In this document: positions 57,376-64,000 of the stretch, piece after piece
Layout of the letters: every line of letters starts with the position of its first letter
How positions within the stretch are numbered: the stretch's first letter is position 1
DNA from: Sphingomonas sp. UNC305MFCol5.2
Lineage (GTDB): Bacteria > Pseudomonadota > Alphaproteobacteria > Sphingomonadales > Sphingomonadaceae
Direction: 5' to 3'
Assembly: GCF_000712135.1 (NCBI RefSeq)
Contig: NZ_JOOE01000003.1
Location: 620,001-684,000 of the forward strand
Length of the DNA stretch: 64,000 bases
Notes under the pieces: model-generated
The model's input: the letters and a program-made list of their open reading frames with translations, nothing else
Databases searched by the model: none
What the model was told of the DNA's origin: nothing
Made by a program: the position numbers and the translations under genes

Positions 57376-58613
57376 GCCGGGCACCGCTCCTCCATCGCGC
57401 ACGTTCGGCGACGCGCGATTTCCTGCACAGCGAGGCAGCGGGCGGGATTGTGCTGATCGGCGCGGCGGCGCTGGCGATGATCGCGGCGAACGTGCCCGGC
57501 TGGCGCGAGGCCTATTTCCACGCGCTGCATCTCGAGACCGGGCCGGTGATCAGCCCGCGCTACGGGCCGATGAACGTGCATCTGTGGATCAACGATGCGG
57601 CGATGGCATTGTTCTTCCTGCTCGTCGGCCTCGAGATCAAGCGCGAGTTCGTCGACGGGCGGCTGGCGAGTTGGGAGCGGCGGCGGCTGCCGGTACTGGC
57701 CGCCGCCGCGGGGATGGCAGTGCCCGCGGCGATCTACCTGTTCGTGACGCGCGGGCAGAGCGAACTGGCCAGCGGCTGGGCGGTTCCCGCCGCCACCGAC
57801 ATCGCCTTCGCGATCGGCGTGCTCGCGATCCTCGGCAAGCGGGCGCCGACCGCGCTCAAGCTGTTCCTCACCACGGTGGCGATCGTCGACGATCTCGGCG
57901 CGGTGGCGATCATCGCCTTGTTCTACACTGCCGGGCTCGATCTGGCGGCGCTTGCCGCAGCAGGGGGGGTGATGCTCGCGATGTTCGCGCTCAATCGCTT
58001 CGGCGTCAGGCGGCTCGCGGTGTATCTGCCGCTCGCGGCCGTGCTGTGGTATTTCGTGTTCCTGTCGGGCGTCCACGCAACGGTCGCCGGAGTCGCCGCC
58101 GCGATGATGATCCCGATCACGCGCTCTCCCGGCGCGCCTGACGATGCGCAGTCGCCGCTCCACCGGCTCGAGCACGCGCTGCACCCCTGGTCGGCCTTCC
58201 TGATCGTGCCCTTGTTCGGCTTCGCCAATGCCGGCGTGTCGCTGCACGGCATATCGCCGGCGATCCTGCTGGCTCCGTTGCCGCTGGGAATCGCAGCGGG
58301 ACTGTTCCTCGGCAAGCAGCTCGGCATCCTCGGCAGCGTCTGGATCGCGCACAAGACCGGCTTCGCGGCCAAGCCGGGCTGGTCGAGCTGGCCGCAAATC
58401 TATGGCGTGTCGCTGCTCGCGGGGATCGGCTTCACGATGAGCCTGTTCATCGGCGGGCTGGCGTTCCCGGGCAACGAGGCACTCGCCGACGAAGTGAAGA
58501 TCGGCGTGCTTGCCGGATCCGTCCTGTCGGCGGTGGCCGGCTATCTGGTGCTACGGTTCGCGCCGCCGCGCCGGATGCTCGCGCTCAAACTGATCGCAGA
58601 ACGACAGGATTGA
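57372..58613 (+). CDS. nhaA: Na+/H+ antiporter NhaA
   Basis: Exports Na+ in exchange for protons at alkaline pH. The 413-residue protein has the ten or more helices of the family. Key ion-binding aspartates lie in [21 protein letters not shown]. Other family parts are [54 protein letters not shown], and [26 protein letters not shown] 57372 overlaps the lysK stop. The coupling of an antiporter to lysK has no obvious functional reason. Confidence 0.95.
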   Translation: MSRAPLLHRARSATRDFLHSEAAGGIVLIGAAALAMIAANVPGWREAYFHALHLETGPVISPRYGPMNVHLWINDAAMALFFLLVGLEIKREFVDGRLASWERRRLPVLAAAAGMAVPAAIYLFVTRGQSELASGWAVPAATDIAFAIGVLAILGKRAPTALKLFLTTVAIVDDLGAVAIIALFYTAGLDLAALAAAGGVMLAMFALNRFGVRRLAVYLPLAAVLWYFVFLSGVHATVAGVAAAMMIPITRSPGAPDDAQSPLHRLEHALHPWSAFLIVPLFGFANAGVSLHGISPAILLAPLPLGIAAGLFLGKQLGILGSVWIAHKTGFAAKPGWSSWPQIYGVSLLAGIGFTMSLFIGGLAFPGNEALADEVKIGVLAGSVLSAVAGYLVLRFAPPRRMLALKLIAERQD

Positions 58614-58805
58614 GCGCACGGCGCTCGGCCAGCATCGCGACGCACCAGACCAGGAAGCCGCCCGGCGCCATGATATTGCCCGCCGTCATCCCCGCGCCGA
58701 ACTCCGCGAGCGCCGCCGGGATCATGGCGCGCACATACGAATGCAGCGCACGCAACTTGGGGCAATCATCGACGGAACCCCATTGGTCGATTAGGATCCG
58801 CGCTG

Positions 58806-59339
58806 ATGCTGCTCGCCACCCTCCTTGCGTTCGCACTGTCGGAGCCCTGCGCCCCGGACTGGCGTTTCCTCTTCGCCAACGGTCCTCAGGGAGAGGATGT
58901 CGCCGGAAACCGGGACGCACTGATCGCCGCAGTGCGCCGCGGCAGCCCGTTGCGAGTCGGCTGGGGCGAGGCGGCGGCCGACGGGAGCTGGTCGGTCGAG
59001 GAATTCTCAAATGTCGGCTTCACCAACATCATGCGCGGGCGCGATCTGGTGGTGCAGCTCGAGCCGGCGATGATCCAGAACGATTATCTCGACGCGGGGA
59101 AGGCGACATTGCGGGCAGAGCCGCTCGAGTGGCGCGCGGTCATGTCCACCGATGGACGATTCGACGCGCAGATGACCGATCCGGCGACCGGCAAGCTCTA
59201 CCGGACGCTACGCCAACGCACCCGGATCCACTGGTACGCCTTCGCGCCCGATCCGAAGTGCGACGCGCGCGAGGCAGTCAATTCGGCGCCGCCCGGCCGC
59301 AAGAACATCCTGGTCGAGAGCATCAAGCCGGAGGATTGA
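58806..59339 (+). CDS. Exported protein of unknown function
   Basis: A 177-residue protein with a short N-terminal hydrophobic stretch MLLATLLAFALSEPCAPDW that may be a signal peptide. The rest is soluble: NRDALIAAVRRGSPLRVGWGE, WSVEEFSNVGFTNIMRGRDLVVQLEPAMIQ, and RTRIHWYAFAPDPKCDARE. Two cysteines (residues 15 and about 157) could form a disulphide. I do not recognise the family. It stands alone, with the HNH gene facing it from the other strand. Confidence 0.65.
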   Translation: MLLATLLAFALSEPCAPDWRFLFANGPQGEDVAGNRDALIAAVRRGSPLRVGWGEAAADGSWSVEEFSNVGFTNIMRGRDLVVQLEPAMIQNDYLDAGKATLRAEPLEWRAVMSTDGRFDAQMTDPATGKLYRTLRQRTRIHWYAFAPDPKCDAREAVNSAPPGRKNILVESIKPED

Positions 59340-59411
59340 GAGGGAGTGGGCGCGACGGCGACTGTTAAGCCTGAGCGAGTTGGCCGCAAGTCCAACGCTC
59401 GCGCGGCGCTT

Positions 59412-60305
59412 TCACGCTTTAAAGCAATGTTCCCGATGCCATGCCAGAAACAATGGATGCGGGCGGTCGGCCGGTCGCCCTGGCAGGCGGGCATAGCCCG
59501 ACTGATTGAGAAGTCCCTCCACGCTGTCGCGGTCGTTAACATAGCGCGAAATCAGGACCGAAAGATCATCGTTCAACGAGATGAGACCGCGATCGAACAT
59601 CCAATGCACCGTCCCGGACAGGGCTAACCCATTAGACACGATGTCCGGTCCGTTCTTCTCGACGGATTGGATATGCGCAGCCTCAACTTCCGCCCGGCCG
59701 CCGCCATTTATCAGCTTGAGCCCCGTCAATGCGCAGCGTGAGTCATATGCTTCAAGCACCGTCTTGCGGAACGCGCGGTCCCTAATTGGGCGCGATACCA
59801 ACTGAGGAACGCGCGCCCTCTCGCCGAAGTCAAAGGGCATGGCAGGCTCGCGCAGGAATTCGGTAGAATGCAAGCGGTCTTGGCGCGGCAGGATCTCCCC
59901 ATCGCGCAGCCCCAAATTGACGATTCGGACGAAATCCTGGGCTGAGATTGCGCGAACCGCAGCTTGCGCTCGACCCGATATCCCTTCTCGCGCATTCAGC
60001 AAGCCGCGCTCGACTAAGGTATCGTCCAATTTGAACGGGACGGGCGTGCTGAATTGCACGAAATCGCCTTCGGCGATCATCGCATAGTACATGCCGTCGG
60101 CATCCGGATCAGGAACGATCGTATCTACCCGGGCCGCGGCCCAGTAGCCGCGTGTGTTCCTAACCTTGACCGGCTCATAGTAGAGGATCCAGTCGCCAAC
60201 GCAGGCACGAGCTCGCTCCAGATATTGTTTGGGGAAGTGATATCGAATCGCCGGGGTATCACGATAAATCGAGTCCTCGCGATGAATGAAAACCCCGTTC
60301 GCCAT
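59412..60305 (-). CDS. HNH endonuclease with N-terminal recognition-like domain
   Basis: A 297-residue protein. The C-terminal HNH_2-type domain has Cys191 in CALTGLKL, EVEAAHIQS (His211) and NGLALSGTVHWMFDRGLIS (Asn225, His234), which are expected catalytic and metal residues. The N-terminal 120 residues (MANGVFIHREDSIYRDTP, then CVGDWILYYEPVKVRNTRGYW) form a separate beta-rich domain that may recognise modified DNA; that is inference. No methylase gene adjoins it. Hand counts of three 60-base lines give 50-57% GC, well below its neighbours. ATG 60305 gives the recognisable N-terminus; ATG 60359 is a less likely start. Confidence 0.8.
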   Translation of the reverse strand: MANGVFIHREDSIYRDTPAIRYHFPKQYLERARACVGDWILYYEPVKVRNTRGYWAAARVDTIVPDPDADGMYYAMIAEGDFVQFSTPVPFKLDDTLVERGLLNAREGISGRAQAAVRAISAQDFVRIVNLGLRDGEILPRQDRLHSTEFLREPAMPFDFGERARVPQLVSRPIRDRAFRKTVLEAYDSRCALTGLKLINGGGRAEVEAAHIQSVEKNGPDIVSNGLALSGTVHWMFDRGLISLNDDLSVLISRYVNDRDSVEGLLNQSGYARLPGRPADRPHPLFLAWHREHCFKA

Positions 60306-60368
60306 TTCGCAGGCGTACCGAGCCCGCGCTGAATTTGGCAAGCCCGCGTGACTCGGCATATCCGCAAG

Positions 60369-60402
60369 AAAAAGGGGCAGCCGCCGCCAGCCGCCCCTTT
60401 TT
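60369..60402. terminator. Bidirectional intrinsic terminator after etfA
   Basis: AAAAAGGGGC (60369-60378) pairs with GCCCCTTTTT (60393-60402) across a GC-rich loop. On the minus strand the stem is followed by five Us, 18 bases past the etfA stop. On the plus strand there is also a T-run. Confidence 0.8.
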
Positions 60403-60419
60403 CTACACAGAAGCGCGCC

Positions 60420-61349
60420 TCAGAGCTTCTCGGTCAGCTCCGGGACGATCTTGAACAGGTCGCCGACCAGGCCGATGTCCGCGACCTGGAAGATCGGGGC
60501 GTCCTCGTCCTTGTTGATCGCGATGATCGTCTTCGAGTCCTTCATGCCGGCAAGATGCTGGATCGCGCCCGAGATGCCGATCGCGATATAGACTTCCGGG
60601 GCCACGATCTTGCCGGTCTGGCCGACCTGATAGTCGTTCGGGACATAGCCCGCGTCGACCGCCGCGCGCGAGGCGCCGACCGCGGCGCCGAGCTTGTCGG
60701 CGAGCGGCTCGATGATCGCGTGGAAGTTCTCGCCGTTCTGCAGCGCGCGGCCGCCCGAGACGATCACCTTGGCGGCGGTCAGCTCGGGGCGCGTCGATTC
60801 GGCGATCTCGGCACCGGCGAAGGCCGACAGACCCTTGTCGCCCGCACCAGACACCGCCTCGACCGTGCCCGAGCCGCCGCTGGTCGCCGCCTTGGCGAAG
60901 GCGGTGCCGCGCACGGTGATCACCAGCTTCTTGTCGCTGGTCTGCACCGTGGCGATGGCGTTGCCGGCGTAGATCGGCCGCGTGAAGGTATCCGGCCCCT
61001 CGACCGAGAGGATGTCGGAGATCTGCATCACGTCGAGCAGCGCGGCGACGCGCGGCGCGATGTTCTTGCCGGTGGTGGTCGCCGGGAAGACTGCCGCGTC
61101 GTGGCTTTCCATCAGCGAGGCAATCAGCGGCGCGACATTCTCGGCGAGCGCGTGTTCGTACGCCGAATCGTCGGCGAGATGGACCTTGCCCACGCCGGCG
61201 ATCTTGGCGGCTTCGTCGGCCACCGCGGCGCAGCCCGAACCGGCGACGAGGAGGTGGACTTCCCCCAGCTGCGAAGCCGCGGTGACGGCGGCGAGCGTCG
61301 CGTCCTTGACCTGCTTGTTGTCGTGTTCGACCCAGACGAGCGTCTTCAT
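60420..61349 (-). CDS. etfA: Electron transfer flavoprotein subunit alpha
   Basis: Forms the FAD-containing ETF dimer with EtfB and carries electrons from acyl-CoA dehydrogenases to ETF-ubiquinone oxidoreductase. The 309-residue protein has the C-terminal FAD signature: [51 protein letters not shown] and [22 protein letters not shown]. The N-terminal half ([25 protein letters not shown]) is the ETF fold. The start overlaps the etfB stop in an ATGA. Confidence 0.96.
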   Translation of the reverse strand: MKTLVWVEHDNKQVKDATLAAVTAASQLGEVHLLVAGSGCAAVADEAAKIAGVGKVHLADDSAYEHALAENVAPLIASLMESHDAAVFPATTTGKNIAPRVAALLDVMQISDILSVEGPDTFTRPIYAGNAIATVQTSDKKLVITVRGTAFAKAATSGGSGTVEAVSGAGDKGLSAFAGAEIAESTRPELTAAKVIVSGGRALQNGENFHAIIEPLADKLGAAVGASRAAVDAGYVPNDYQVGQTGKIVAPEVYIAIGISGAIQHLAGMKDSKTIIAINKDEDAPIFQVADIGLVGDLFKIVPELTEKL

Positions 61350-62098
61350 TTCGCGACTCCCAGACCCTTGAGCTTCTCGACCAGCTCGTCGACGCTGCCG
61401 ACCTTGATGCCCGCCTGGCGCTTGCCGGGCTCGACCACCTTAAGCGTCTTGAGGCGTGGCGAGACGTCGACGCCGTAATCGGCGATCGTCTTCTTCGCGA
61501 CCGGCTTGGTCTTGGCCTTCATGATGTTGGGCAAAGTCGCGTAGCGCGGCTCGTTGAGGCGCAGATCGGTGGTGACGATCGCCGGCAGCTTGAGATCGAC
61601 CGTCTCGAGCCCGCCATCGACTTCGCGCGTGACCTTGACGCCGTTGCCGCCCAGTTCGACCTTCGACGCGAAGGTGCCCTGCGGCCAGCCGAGCAAGGCC
61701 GCGAGCATCTGGCCGGTCTGGTTCGAATCGTCGTCGATCGCCTGCTTGCCGAGGATGATCAGCCCGGGCTGTTCCTCTTCGGCGACCTTGGCGAGCAATT
61801 TGGCGACGCCGAGCGGCTCGACTTCGTCCTCGGTGGCGATCAGGATCGCGCGGTCGGCGCCCATGGCGCGGGCAGTGAGCAGAACGTCGGTCTCGGCCTT
61901 GGGCACGCCGATCGTGACGACGACGACTTCGGTCGCGGCGCCCTTCTCCTTCAGCCGGACCGCCTCTTCGATGGCGATCTCGTCGAACGGATTCATGCTC
62001 ATCTTGACGTTGGCGAGGTCGACCCCCGTCCCGTCGGCCTTCACGCGAGGCTTCACATTATAGTCAAGCACCCGCTTGACCGGCACCAGGACCTTCAT
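61346..62098 (-). CDS. etfB: Electron transfer flavoprotein subunit beta
   Basis: The 250-residue AMP-binding subunit of ETF. Typical parts are [46 protein letters not shown], and AGQEMAA-like [33 protein letters not shown]. The last half contains [31 protein letters not shown]. It is the first gene of etfBA, with GGGAGAG before the ATG. A palindromic site 71 bases upstream (62169-62184) may regulate it. Confidence 0.96.
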   Translation of the reverse strand: MKVLVPVKRVLDYNVKPRVKADGTGVDLANVKMSMNPFDEIAIEEAVRLKEKGAATEVVVVTIGVPKAETDVLLTARAMGADRAILIATEDEVEPLGVAKLLAKVAEEEQPGLIILGKQAIDDDSNQTGQMLAALLGWPQGTFASKVELGGNGVKVTREVDGGLETVDLKLPAIVTTDLRLNEPRYATLPNIMKAKTKPVAKKTIADYGVDVSPRLKTLKVVEPGKRQAGIKVGSVDELVEKLKGLGVAK

Positions 62099-62168
62099 CT
62101 GCTTCTCTCCCTAGGCTCATCCCAGTTTCCGGGGAGGAAAGGTCGAGCCTCGAATAAAACTCCACTGG

Positions 62169-62184
62169 CTTACGTTTACGCGAA
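62169..62184 (-). promoter_or_regulatory. Candidate LiuR-like operator upstream of etfBA
   Basis: The plus-strand sequence CTTACGTTTACGCGAA agrees at 13 of 16 bases with the reverse complement of the TTTACGTAAACGTAAA-type site that I recall for LiuR, a MerR-family regulator of branched-chain amino acid and acyl-CoA oxidation genes. It also overlaps TTGACG on the minus strand, a possible -35 box. The regulator gene is not in the window, so the call rests on the site and on etfBA being a plausible target. Confidence 0.4.
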
Positions 62185-62186
62185 CG

Positions 62187-62645
62187 TCAACCTGCGCGCG
62201 AACCGGCGAACTCTGCGACGAGCGGCTCGAATGATTCGGGCGGCGGGAAGGTTGCGAAGCTATGCGTCGCGCCGGTCTTCGCCCAGGGCAAGGCCTCGGA
62301 CGTCCAGGTTTCGAAGAAGGGCGGATCGGACGGCGGCACGTCGAGCAGCGTGGTGCGCACGTTGACGAAGGTGTCGAAACCCTCGGGCCGCGTGAACATC
62401 CAGCTCATGCAATGGTCGCAGAAATAATGCCGCGTCGCGCCGTGAAGCCCGCCGATCACCGGTTCGCCGGCGGTGACTTCGAACTTGTCGGCGGGCCAGG
62501 CGCCGCTCACCGAATAGGCACTGCCGCTCATCCGCTGACAGCCGCGGCAATGGCAGGCGGCAGTGAAGAGGGGGGCGCCGGACAGGCGGAAGCGAACCCG
62601 CCCGCAGCGGCATTCGCCTTCCGCCGTGCCGGGCGCCTCGGTCAT
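62187..62645 (-). CDS. GFA family (glutathione-dependent formaldehyde-activating-like) protein
   Basis: A 152-residue zinc protein of the GFA/CENP-V fold. Cysteines sit in the family pattern: [11 protein letters not shown] near the start, [21 protein letters not shown], then [31 protein letters not shown]. The catalytic claim for the family (adding glutathione to formaldehyde) is disputed, so the function is open. The start overlaps the sucC stop in an ATGA, making it translationally coupled to sucC. Confidence 0.88.
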   Translation of the reverse strand: MTEAPGTAEGECRCGRVRFRLSGAPLFTAACHCRGCQRMSGSAYSVSGAWPADKFEVTAGEPVIGGLHGATRHYFCDHCMSWMFTRPEGFDTFVNVRTTLLDVPPSDPPFFETWTSEALPWAKTGATHSFATFPPPESFEPLVAEFAGSRAG

Positions 62646-63841
62646 GCCGCCTGCTGGACCTCCGCGACGATCTTCTTCGCAGCGTCGCCCAGATCGTTGG
62701 CGGCGACGATCGGCAGGCCCGAATTGGCGAGGATGTCCTTGCCCTGCTGGACGTTGGTGCCTTCGAGGCGGACGACCAGCGGAACCGAGAGGTTCACTTC
62801 CTTCGCCGCGGCGACGATGCCCTCGGCGATGATGTCGCAGCGCATGATCCCGCCGAAGATGTTGACGAGGATGCCCTTCACCGCCGGATCGCTCAGGATG
62901 ATCTTGAACGCCGCGGTGACCTTTTCCTTGTTGGCGCCGCCGCCGACATCGAGGAAGTTGGCCGGGAACATGCCGTTCAGCTTGATGATGTCCATCGTCG
63001 CCATGGCGAGGCCGGCGCCGTTGACCATGCAGCCGATATCGCCGTCGAGCTTGATGTAGGCGAGGTCGTATTTCGACGCCTCGAGCTCCATCGGATCCTC
63101 TTCGGTCTCGTCGCGCAGTTCGGCGAGGTCCTTGTGGCGGAACATCGCATTGCCGTCGAAGCCGACCTTGGCGTCGAGCACCATCAATTTGCCGTCGTCG
63201 GTGACCGCAAGGGGATTGATCTCGATCTGCTCGGCATCGGTGCCGAGGAAGGCGTCGTACAGCTTCGAGGCGGTCGAGGCGGCCTGCTTGGCGAGATCGC
63301 CGGTCAGCCCGAGCGCGGCGGCGACGGCGCGGCCGTGATGCGGCATGAAGCCGGTCGCCGGGTCGATGTCGATCGAATGGATCTTCTCGGGCGTGTCGTG
63401 CGCGACGGTCTCGATGTCCATGCCGCCCTCGGTCGAGGCGACCATCGAGATGCGGCCGGTGGCGCGATTGACGAGGAGCGCGAGGTAGAATTCCTTGGCG
63501 ATGTCGACGCCGTCGGTGACGTAGAGGCGATTGACCTGCTTTCCGTGCTCGCCGGTCTGGATCGTCACCAGGGTATTGCCGAGCATGTCGGTCGCGGCGG
63601 CGCGGACCTCGTCCTCGGTCTTGGCGAGGCGGACGCCGCCCTTGGCATCGGGGCCCAGTTCCTTGAACTTGCCCTTGCCGCGGCCGCCGGCATGGATCTG
63701 CGCCTTGACGACATAGAGCGGCCCGGGGAGCTTCTTCGAAGCCGCGACGGCCTCTTCGACGCTGAGGGCGGCATAGCCTGCGGGAACCGGAACGCCGAAC
63801 TTGGCGAGCAATTCCTTGGCCTGATATTCGTGGATGTTCAT
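62642..63841 (-). CDS. sucC: Succinyl-CoA synthetase subunit beta (ADP/GDP-forming)
   Basis: The beta subunit of succinyl-CoA synthetase in the TCA cycle. The 399-residue sequence starts [23 protein letters not shown]. The ATP-grasp domain has [30 protein letters not shown]. Later motifs are [45 protein letters not shown] [14 protein letters not shown], and [17 protein letters not shown]. sucD, which usually follows sucC, is not downstream; the GFA gene takes its place. The upstream region continues past the window's end. Confidence 0.96.
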   Translation of the reverse strand: MNIHEYQAKELLAKFGVPVPAGYAALSVEEAVAASKKLPGPLYVVKAQIHAGGRGKGKFKELGPDAKGGVRLAKTEDEVRAAATDMLGNTLVTIQTGEHGKQVNRLYVTDGVDIAKEFYLALLVNRATGRISMVASTEGGMDIETVAHDTPEKIHSIDIDPATGFMPHHGRAVAAALGLTGDLAKQAASTASKLYDAFLGTDAEQIEINPLAVTDDGKLMVLDAKVGFDGNAMFRHKDLAELRDETEEDPMELEASKYDLAYIKLDGDIGCMVNGAGLAMATMDIIKLNGMFPANFLDVGGGANKEKVTAAFKIILSDPAVKGILVNIFGGIMRCDIIAEGIVAAAKEVNLSVPLVVRLEGTNVQQGKDILANSGLPIVAANDLGDAAKKIVAEVQQAA

Positions 63842-63979
63842 GGGCGCGCCCCTATCTTGCCGGCGGGATCAATTTGCGGAGGCCTTAAGCACGCCGCGCC
63901 GATGAATCCAAATCTTTTCCGCGTAAATGCGATTGCGAGGTAATTGCAATATGGTTCCGTGTGGGCGGTTTGGCTTCAT

Positions 63980-63999
63980 CCTCCCCCGCCAGGGGGAGG
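63980..63999. repeat. First arm of a third REP-like palindromic element (cut by window end)
   Basis: CCTCCCCC and GGGGGAGG form an 8-bp stem with a GCCA loop in the last 21 bases, upstream of sucC. This is the same arm design as the left arm of the flgI element. The second arm would lie beyond the window. Confidence 0.6.
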
Positions 64000-64000
64000 T

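Noticed and set aside
58585..58725. A 46-codon minus-strand frame with a hydrophobic stretch (MIPAALAEFGAGMTAGNIMAPGG) overlapping the nhaA 3' end.
   Set aside because: It could code a tiny membrane protein, but there is no clear ribosome site and the end lies inside nhaA. Left out as unsupported.

Overview
The window is about 64 kb of high-GC chromosomal DNA from an alphaproteobacterium, most probably a sphingomonad (Sphingomonas or a close relative). This is inferred from the class I lysyl-tRNA synthetase, the plsX-fabH-ihfA-merR block, the COQ9-type gene, the split rod-binding FlgJ without a muramidase domain, the TonB-dependent receptor style and the DUF1489 and DUF4169 genes. No rRNA is present, so the genus is not proven. 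Almost everything is core genome: no transposase, integrase, CRISPR array or prophage was seen.

Layout. 1-6072: end of a flagellar operon (flgH', flgI, flgJ, flgK, flgL, motA, motB), tightly overlapping. 6082-9147: a TonB-dependent receptor on the minus strand. 9280-9366: tRNA-Leu(GAG) with its terminator. 9510-14696: MATE exporter, zinc-ribbon protein, then ftsE-ftsX-ydcF-plsC. 14885-18522: hisC-tyrA facing away from an exported flavin amine oxidase. 18946-21930: metX-GNAT-metW-pirin. 21927-28121: lipoprotein, ssb, DUF4169, an operon EamA-COQ9-feoA-feoB, and an Old Yellow Enzyme. 28109-32769: the riboflavin genes ribD-ribE-ribBA-ribH below tonB. 32853-39924: gltX, prs, TauE-type permease, ABM protein, MFS exporter, and a p97/CDC48-like AAA ATPase. 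40225-48617: lysR, cyclophilin, mgtE, DUF1489, msrA, aspartate aminotransferase, fused pabB-pabC, an MBL hydrolase and a MAPEG protein. 48811-51781: rpmF-plsX-fabH-ihfA-merR. 51778-58613: sixA, a DinG-like helicase, lysK and nhaA. 59412-63841: an HNH endonuclease of lower GC, etfB-etfA, and sucC-GFA.

Most interesting non-coding signals. (1) A composite palindromic REP-like element lies in frame inside the signal-peptide region of flgI. A second element of the same architecture lies in frame inside a small membrane-protein gene after ribH, and a third begins at the window end. (2) A dispersed element of about 150-170 bp with inverted ends and four conserved blocks occurs directly at the stop codons of plsC and mgtE. 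A fragment sits upstream of the DinG-like gene. I do not recognise it. (3) The 423-bp leader of metX carries a stem-loop followed by two CCAACC...GGTTGG palindromes that can pair with each other. (4) A candidate small RNA with its own intrinsic terminator lies between lysR and the AAA ATPase gene. (5) A 16-bp palindromic site resembling LiuR-type operators precedes etfBA.

Co-directional neighbours are very often joined by 4-bp ATGA or GTGA overlaps, so translational coupling is the rule in this window. All calls come from reading the sequence and from family knowledge; no database search was run.
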